From Ancylobacter novellus DSM 506 (GTDB taxonomy: Bacteria > Pseudomonadota > Alphaproteobacteria > Rhizobiales > Xanthobacteraceae), in assembly GCF_000092925.1 (NCBI RefSeq), contig NC_014217.1:1178001-1242000 (forward strand): a stretch of 64,000 nucleotides of DNA. The letters are read 5' to 3'. Below, piece after piece: positions 60,483 to 64,000 of this stretch. The translations under genes and the position numbers were made by a program. The stretch's first letter is position 1. Every line of letters starts with the position of its first letter. The notes under the pieces are model-generated. The model was given only the letters and a program-made list of their open reading frames with translations. It did no database searches and was not told where the DNA came from.

Positions 60483-61847
60483 ATGCGCTTCATGACGACG
60501 GAGTTGGACGAAGGAAAATCATCGGACCCGGGTCCTTCGTCCCGTCAGCAACCCGGCGGCTCTGACCCGGCGATCGCGAGGGGCGTCGGCGAACCGTTCT
60601 ATCGTGGGCGGGAGCGGCGAGGACCCGTAGGCGCGTTCCTGCAATCCCTGTGGCGCCGTAAATCGTGGTTCGGCGCCGCGGCTCTCTTGCTGGCCGCCGC
60701 CGCATGGTTGCTGCCGCGCTGGCTGGTCGGACCCGAAGTCGTGGTTTACCCGGTGCTGAAGGGCGAACTGGTCCGGACGGTGGTCGCCACCGGCCATGTC
60801 GAGACTCCATATCGCGTTGAGATTGGCAGCCAGATCACCGGCACGGTGAAGGATGTGCTGGTGGAGGAAGGGCAGACGGTCCGGCAGGGCGAAGCCCTGG
60901 TCGTCCTCGACACCACCGAGCTCGATGCGGCGGTGGTGCAGGCGGTTGGGGCCGTGGCGCAGGCCGAGGCTCAAATGCGGCAGATGCAGGAATTGACCAG
61001 ACCCGCCGCCGACGAGGCGCTCAAGCAAGCCCGCGCCAATCTCGACAATGCCAAGTCCGCCTTCGAGCGCGCCGACCGGCTCGCCAAATCCGGAGCGGGG
61101 ACCCAGGCGACGCTGGACGAGGCGATGCGAGCCGTCAATGTCGCCCAGGCCCTGACGCGCACCGCCGAACTGCAGGTCTACACGTCGAGCCCGGGTGGCA
61201 GCGATTATGTCATGGCGCAGACCCAGCTCGACCAGGCACGGGCGAACCTGGCCACCGCCCGCGCGCGCCTCGGCTACGCCACCATCACGGCCCCGCGCGA
61301 CGGGGTGCTCATCACCCGCAACGTCGAGCGTGGTGCCGTGGTGCAACCGGGGACGTCGCTCCTGGTGCTCGCCCCGGCCGGGGATATCCAGTTGGTGGTG
61401 CAGATCGACGAGAAGAATCTGAGCCTGCTCAAGGTAGGGGAGGATGCGCTCGCCTCCGCCGACGCCTATCCCGAGGAGCGATTTGCCGCGACCCTCACCT
61501 ACATCAACCCATCGGTGGATATCGCCCGGGCCTCGGTCGAGGTGAAGCTCACCGTGCCCGATCCGCCGGATTATCTGCGGCAGGACATGACCGTGTCCGT
61601 CGATATAGCCGTCGATCGCCGGCAGGATGCGGTCATCGTTCCCACGCGGACAGTTCACGAGCCCACCTCCGCCGCGCCCTGGGTGCTCGTGGTGCGCGAG
61701 GGACGCGCCCGCAATCAGCCGGTGCGCCTCGGCCTCAGGGCGGCCGACAAGGTTCAGATTCTGGAGGGGGTCGCACCCGGCGAGAGCCTCGTGCCCGTAG
61801 CGGCCGGCGTGCGCGCGGGCCAGCGCGTCCGTCCGGTGCAGCCATGA
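60483..61847 (+). CDS. MacA/HlyD-type periplasmic adaptor
   Basis: The 454-residue protein has a cytoplasmic N-terminus of about 60 residues, one membrane segment (near 66-84) and the adaptor core: VVATGHVETPYRVEIGSQIT and GTVKDVLVEEGQTVRQGEAL (lipoyl half), a coiled coil (about 155-260), ATITAPRDGVLITRNVERG (second lipoyl half) and a beta-barrel region. It connects the inner-membrane permease next door with an outer-membrane channel, which is not in the window. The unusually long N-terminus depends on the start at 60483; MTTELDE at 60492 is an alternative. Confidence 0.88.
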   Translation: MRFMTTELDEGKSSDPGPSSRQQPGGSDPAIARGVGEPFYRGRERRGPVGAFLQSLWRRKSWFGAAALLLAAAAWLLPRWLVGPEVVVYPVLKGELVRTVVATGHVETPYRVEIGSQITGTVKDVLVEEGQTVRQGEALVVLDTTELDAAVVQAVGAVAQAEAQMRQMQELTRPAADEALKQARANLDNAKSAFERADRLAKSGAGTQATLDEAMRAVNVAQALTRTAELQVYTSSPGGSDYVMAQTQLDQARANLATARARLGYATITAPRDGVLITRNVERGAVVQPGTSLLVLAPAGDIQLVVQIDEKNLSLLKVGEDALASADAYPEERFAATLTYINPSVDIARASVEVKLTVPDPPDYLRQDMTVSVDIAVDRRQDAVIVPTRTVHEPTSAAPWVLVVREGRARNQPVRLGLRAADKVQILEGVAPGESLVPVAAGVRAGQRVRPVQP

Positions 61848-63070
61848 GCCGCTGGTTGCCCTTCGAATGGATCGCCGCCCTGCGCTTTCTCGGAGAGGGC
61901 CGGATGCAGACCGCCTTCATCCTCGGCGGGGTGACCATCGGCGTGGGCGTGATCGTGTTCATGTCGGCCATGCTGGCGGGGCTTCAGGCCAACTTCATCA
62001 AGCGGGTGATTACCTCCCAATCGCAGATCCAGCTCCTGCCGCCCGACGAGGTGGCACGGCCGCTCCGCGATCGGCCCGGCGTGATCGAAGGCGCGATCGT
62101 GCAGAAGCCGACCCAGCGCGTCCTTTCAATCGATCAATGGCAAGCCATCGCCGCCGCCATGCGCGCGCGACCGGACGTGTTGGTGGTCGCTCCAACCGTC
62201 TCGGGCGCGGCCCTCGCCGTCAGGGGCGATGCCGGTCGCAGCATCTCCATCATCGGCATGGAACCGGCGCAATATTTCCAGATCGTGCGGGTGCCTGACT
62301 ACGTCGTGGCGGGCGAGGTACGGCTCGGAACGGATGATATCCTCGTCGGAACCGAGCTGGCCAAGAACCTCGGCGCCAGCGTGGGCGACAAGATCATCGT
62401 CACCACCGCGAACGGCGGGAGACGGGTGCTCACCATCACCGGCATTTTCGATTTCGGCAGCAAGGGGGTGAACGAGCGCTTCGCCTATGTGGCCCTGCGT
62501 ACGGCGCAGAGCCTCCTCAAACTCATCGGCGGCGCCACAAGCATCGACCTCACCGTCAGCGACATCTACGCCGCCGAGGACATCGCAAGCGACATCGAGG
62601 CTATCGTCCCGGTCAAGGCGGACAGCTGGATAACCACCAACGCGCAATTCTTCACCGCGGTCGGCGCTCAGCGGACTTCCAACACCATCATCCGCCTCTT
62701 CGTGGGCCTCTCCGTCGCCTTCGGAATCGCGGCCGTACTGGTGGTGTCGGTAATCCAGCGTTCGAAGGACATCGGCATACTGCGCGCCATGGGGACGTCA
62801 CGGGGCCGGGTGCTGAGGGTCTTCCTGATCCAGGGCGGCGTGCTCGGCTTCGTGGGTTCGGTCCTGGGGTCGGCGTTCGGGGCCGGAGCGCTCATCATCT
62901 GGCACCGCCTGTTGCGACAGGTCGATGGCTCGGAACTGTTCCCGCTGCTCCTGGAACCTAGCCTGTTCGCCGCCTCGGCGGCGCTCGCCACGCTGACCGG
63001 CGTGCTCGCGGCGCTCGCCCCTGCGCTCCGGGCGGCGCGGCTCGATCCGGTGGAGGCGATCCGTGGCTGA
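61844..63070 (+). CDS. MacB/FtsX-type ABC permease
   Basis: The 408-residue protein shows the MacB-type permease layout: one N-terminal membrane segment (about 22-44), a large periplasmic domain (about 50-280) and three C-terminal segments, with [29 protein letters not shown] and the ending LDPVEAIRG typical of FtsX-like permeases. It probably works mechanically in exporting a molecule from the periplasm. It overlaps the adaptor (ATGA) and the ATPase gene (eight bases). Confidence 0.9.
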   Translation: MSRWLPFEWIAALRFLGEGRMQTAFILGGVTIGVGVIVFMSAMLAGLQANFIKRVITSQSQIQLLPPDEVARPLRDRPGVIEGAIVQKPTQRVLSIDQWQAIAAAMRARPDVLVVAPTVSGAALAVRGDAGRSISIIGMEPAQYFQIVRVPDYVVAGEVRLGTDDILVGTELAKNLGASVGDKIIVTTANGGRRVLTITGIFDFGSKGVNERFAYVALRTAQSLLKLIGGATSIDLTVSDIYAAEDIASDIEAIVPVKADSWITTNAQFFTAVGAQRTSNTIIRLFVGLSVAFGIAAVLVVSVIQRSKDIGILRAMGTSRGRVLRVFLIQGGVLGFVGSVLGSAFGAGALIIWHRLLRQVDGSELFPLLLEPSLFAASAALATLTGVLAALAPALRAARLDPVEAIRG

Positions 63071-63785
63071 CGTGCTGGTTCTGGAGGCGATCAGGAAATC
63101 CTATGCCATCGGCACGCCGGTCGAAACCGAGGTGCTGCACGGCATCGACCTTTCCGTGCGGGCCGGCGAGTTCGTGGCGTTGATCGGGCCATCCGGGTCC
63201 GGAAAGAGTACGCTTCTCAACATCATCGGCCTCCTCGACAGGCCAACCTCCGGTCGACTGCTCATCAACGGTGGCGATACGACCGAACTCGGCGATGCCG
63301 AGCGCACGAGGCTGCGCGGTCATGCCATCGGCTTCGTGTTTCAGCACCATTATCTGATCTCCGCCTTCACGGCGCTCGAGAACGTGATGATGCCGATGCT
63401 GGTCGACCGGGGGCGCGTCGATGGGCAGATGGAAGGCCGGGCCGACGAGCTTCTCGAATGGGTAGGCCTCGGCAGATGGCGAAACAACCGCGCCACCAAC
63501 ATGTCCGGAGGCCAGCAGCAGCGCGTTGCCGTGGCGCGTGCACTCGTCATGGATCCCACGCTGGTGCTGGCCGACGAACCCACGGGAAATCTCGACAGCG
63601 CCTCCGCCGAGGGTGTGTTCGAGCTGATGCGCCGCATCAATGCCGAACGCGGCACGACCTTCCTCATCGTCACGCACAACCTCTCGCTGGCACGCCGATG
63701 CGACCGCATTATCGAGGTCGTCGATGGCCGCATCGGCGCTGGACGCCTGGACGCGCTCGATCGGCCCGGGAAGCCAGCCCACTGA
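63063..63785 (+). CDS. MacB/LolD-type ABC ATPase
   Basis: The 240-residue ATPase has Walker [11 protein letters not shown]-loop [10 protein letters not shown], signature [15 protein letters not shown], Walker [14 protein letters not shown] and the switch His in LIVTHNLS. It powers the permease encoded directly upstream. Whether the system exports an antibiotic, a peptide or a lipoprotein cannot be told; no substrate gene is adjacent. Confidence 0.93.
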   Translation: MADVLVLEAIRKSYAIGTPVETEVLHGIDLSVRAGEFVALIGPSGSGKSTLLNIIGLLDRPTSGRLLINGGDTTELGDAERTRLRGHAIGFVFQHHYLISAFTALENVMMPMLVDRGRVDGQMEGRADELLEWVGLGRWRNNRATNMSGGQQQRVAVARALVMDPTLVLADEPTGNLDSASAEGVFELMRRINAERGTTFLIVTHNLSLARRCDRIIEVVDGRIGAGRLDALDRPGKPAH

Positions 63786-63842
63786 GGGGCGACCCGGCGG
63801 GAGGTATGGGTTCCGGAATTCGCCAGCTGCCGCCGTACTGAT

Positions 63843-63925
63843 AGATCAGGTGCCGCTCGAATCAGGCTCCGGCCTCCCCGGTCACCACGCCGGGCTCAGA
63901 GAACAGATGTGTTGCGCCGGGCACC
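63843..63925 (-). pseudogene. Broken C-terminal copy of the alpha/beta hydrolase gene
   Basis: About 82 bp at 63844-63925 closely match 54325-54415, the end of the hydrolase gene. The frame is kept: VPGATHLFSEPG is encoded in both. The copy lacks nine bases (three codons) and has TGA in place of the TGG codon before FERHLI. Similarity stops abruptly at both ends, so only about 30 codons remain. It is thus a dead fragment, left by an old duplication or a rearrangement at the edge of the export genes. Confidence 0.8.
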
Positions 63926-64000
63926 GGCGCTTATGCTGTTCGTCTGCTGGGTGGTGACCTTGGCGCTGCCGACTAGGCGTAGATCCGCGACTGTGGTCGC

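Overview
The window is high-GC DNA from an alphaproteobacterium, most likely a Hyphomicrobiales (Rhizobiales-type) member. This is inferred from the nirK/nirV/nnrR/norCBQD/napEFDABC gene arrangements and from the family make-up; no rRNA gene is present to fix the taxon. About 55 protein genes are supported. I see no complete insertion sequence, CRISPR array or confident tRNA.

Layout. (1) 0.35-4.6 kb: a large TPR glycosyltransferase-like protein carrying a recent-looking 480-bp in-frame tandem duplication, and a sulfotransferase. (2) 4.9-24.9 kb: a denitrification island with nitrite reductase nirK and its satellites (nirV, a DUF59 protein, unknowns, an NnrS-like membrane protein), pseudoazurin, two NnrS proteins, the NnrR-type regulator, DUF2249 and DUF1858 proteins, hemN, norCBQD and napEFDABC. 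It encodes nitrate to nitrite to NO to N2O; no nos genes lie in the window. Six TTG-N8-CAA boxes precede the main transcription units, but not nap. (3) 25.1-34.2 kb: membrane flavin/haem redox genes (ferric-reductase-like protein, PepSY-flavodoxin-reductase, ApbE, and a DUF2271 protein with a candidate flavinylation motif), a VIT-type transporter, a poly-Asp exported protein, a PepSY protein and a two-component system.

(4) 34.5-41.5 kb: an amide-use module with FmdB-like zinc ribbon, AmiS/UreI channel and formamidase FmdA. Next to it lies an unusual signalling set: an OmpR-type regulator, a receiver-kinase hybrid, and an NCS1-type permease fused through a Cys/His-rich segment to a histidine kinase. 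A perfect (CT)15 tract sits directly before fmdB. (5) 41.8-44.0 kb: NO defence with NsrR, a group III truncated globin and flavohaemoglobin Hmp, with an inverted-repeat candidate operator. (6) 44.2-49.0 kb: a GGDEF/EAL pair for cyclic di-GMP.

(7) 49.4-60.1 kb: a nucleotide-turnover and stress region. Three overlapping genes encode an archaeal-type nucleoside/AMP phosphorylase, a PRPP synthetase and a metallo-beta-lactamase/beta-CASP nuclease. Then come a phosphoribosyltransferase, an alpha/beta hydrolase, an aminoglycoside-phosphotransferase-like protein, a second PRPP synthetase, UspA, DUF2267, CBS-BON, BON and Hsp20 proteins. A perfect FNR/FixK-type box sits in one divergent promoter, which suggests oxygen control of part of this region. 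(8) 60.5-63.8 kb: a MacAB-like efflux or export system, followed by a broken copy of the hydrolase C-terminus that carries a nonsense codon.

Together, regions 2, 3, 5 and 7 look like an anaerobic/microaerobic adaptation segment: respiration of N-oxides, repair and detoxification of NO, and stress/ribonucleotide turnover.
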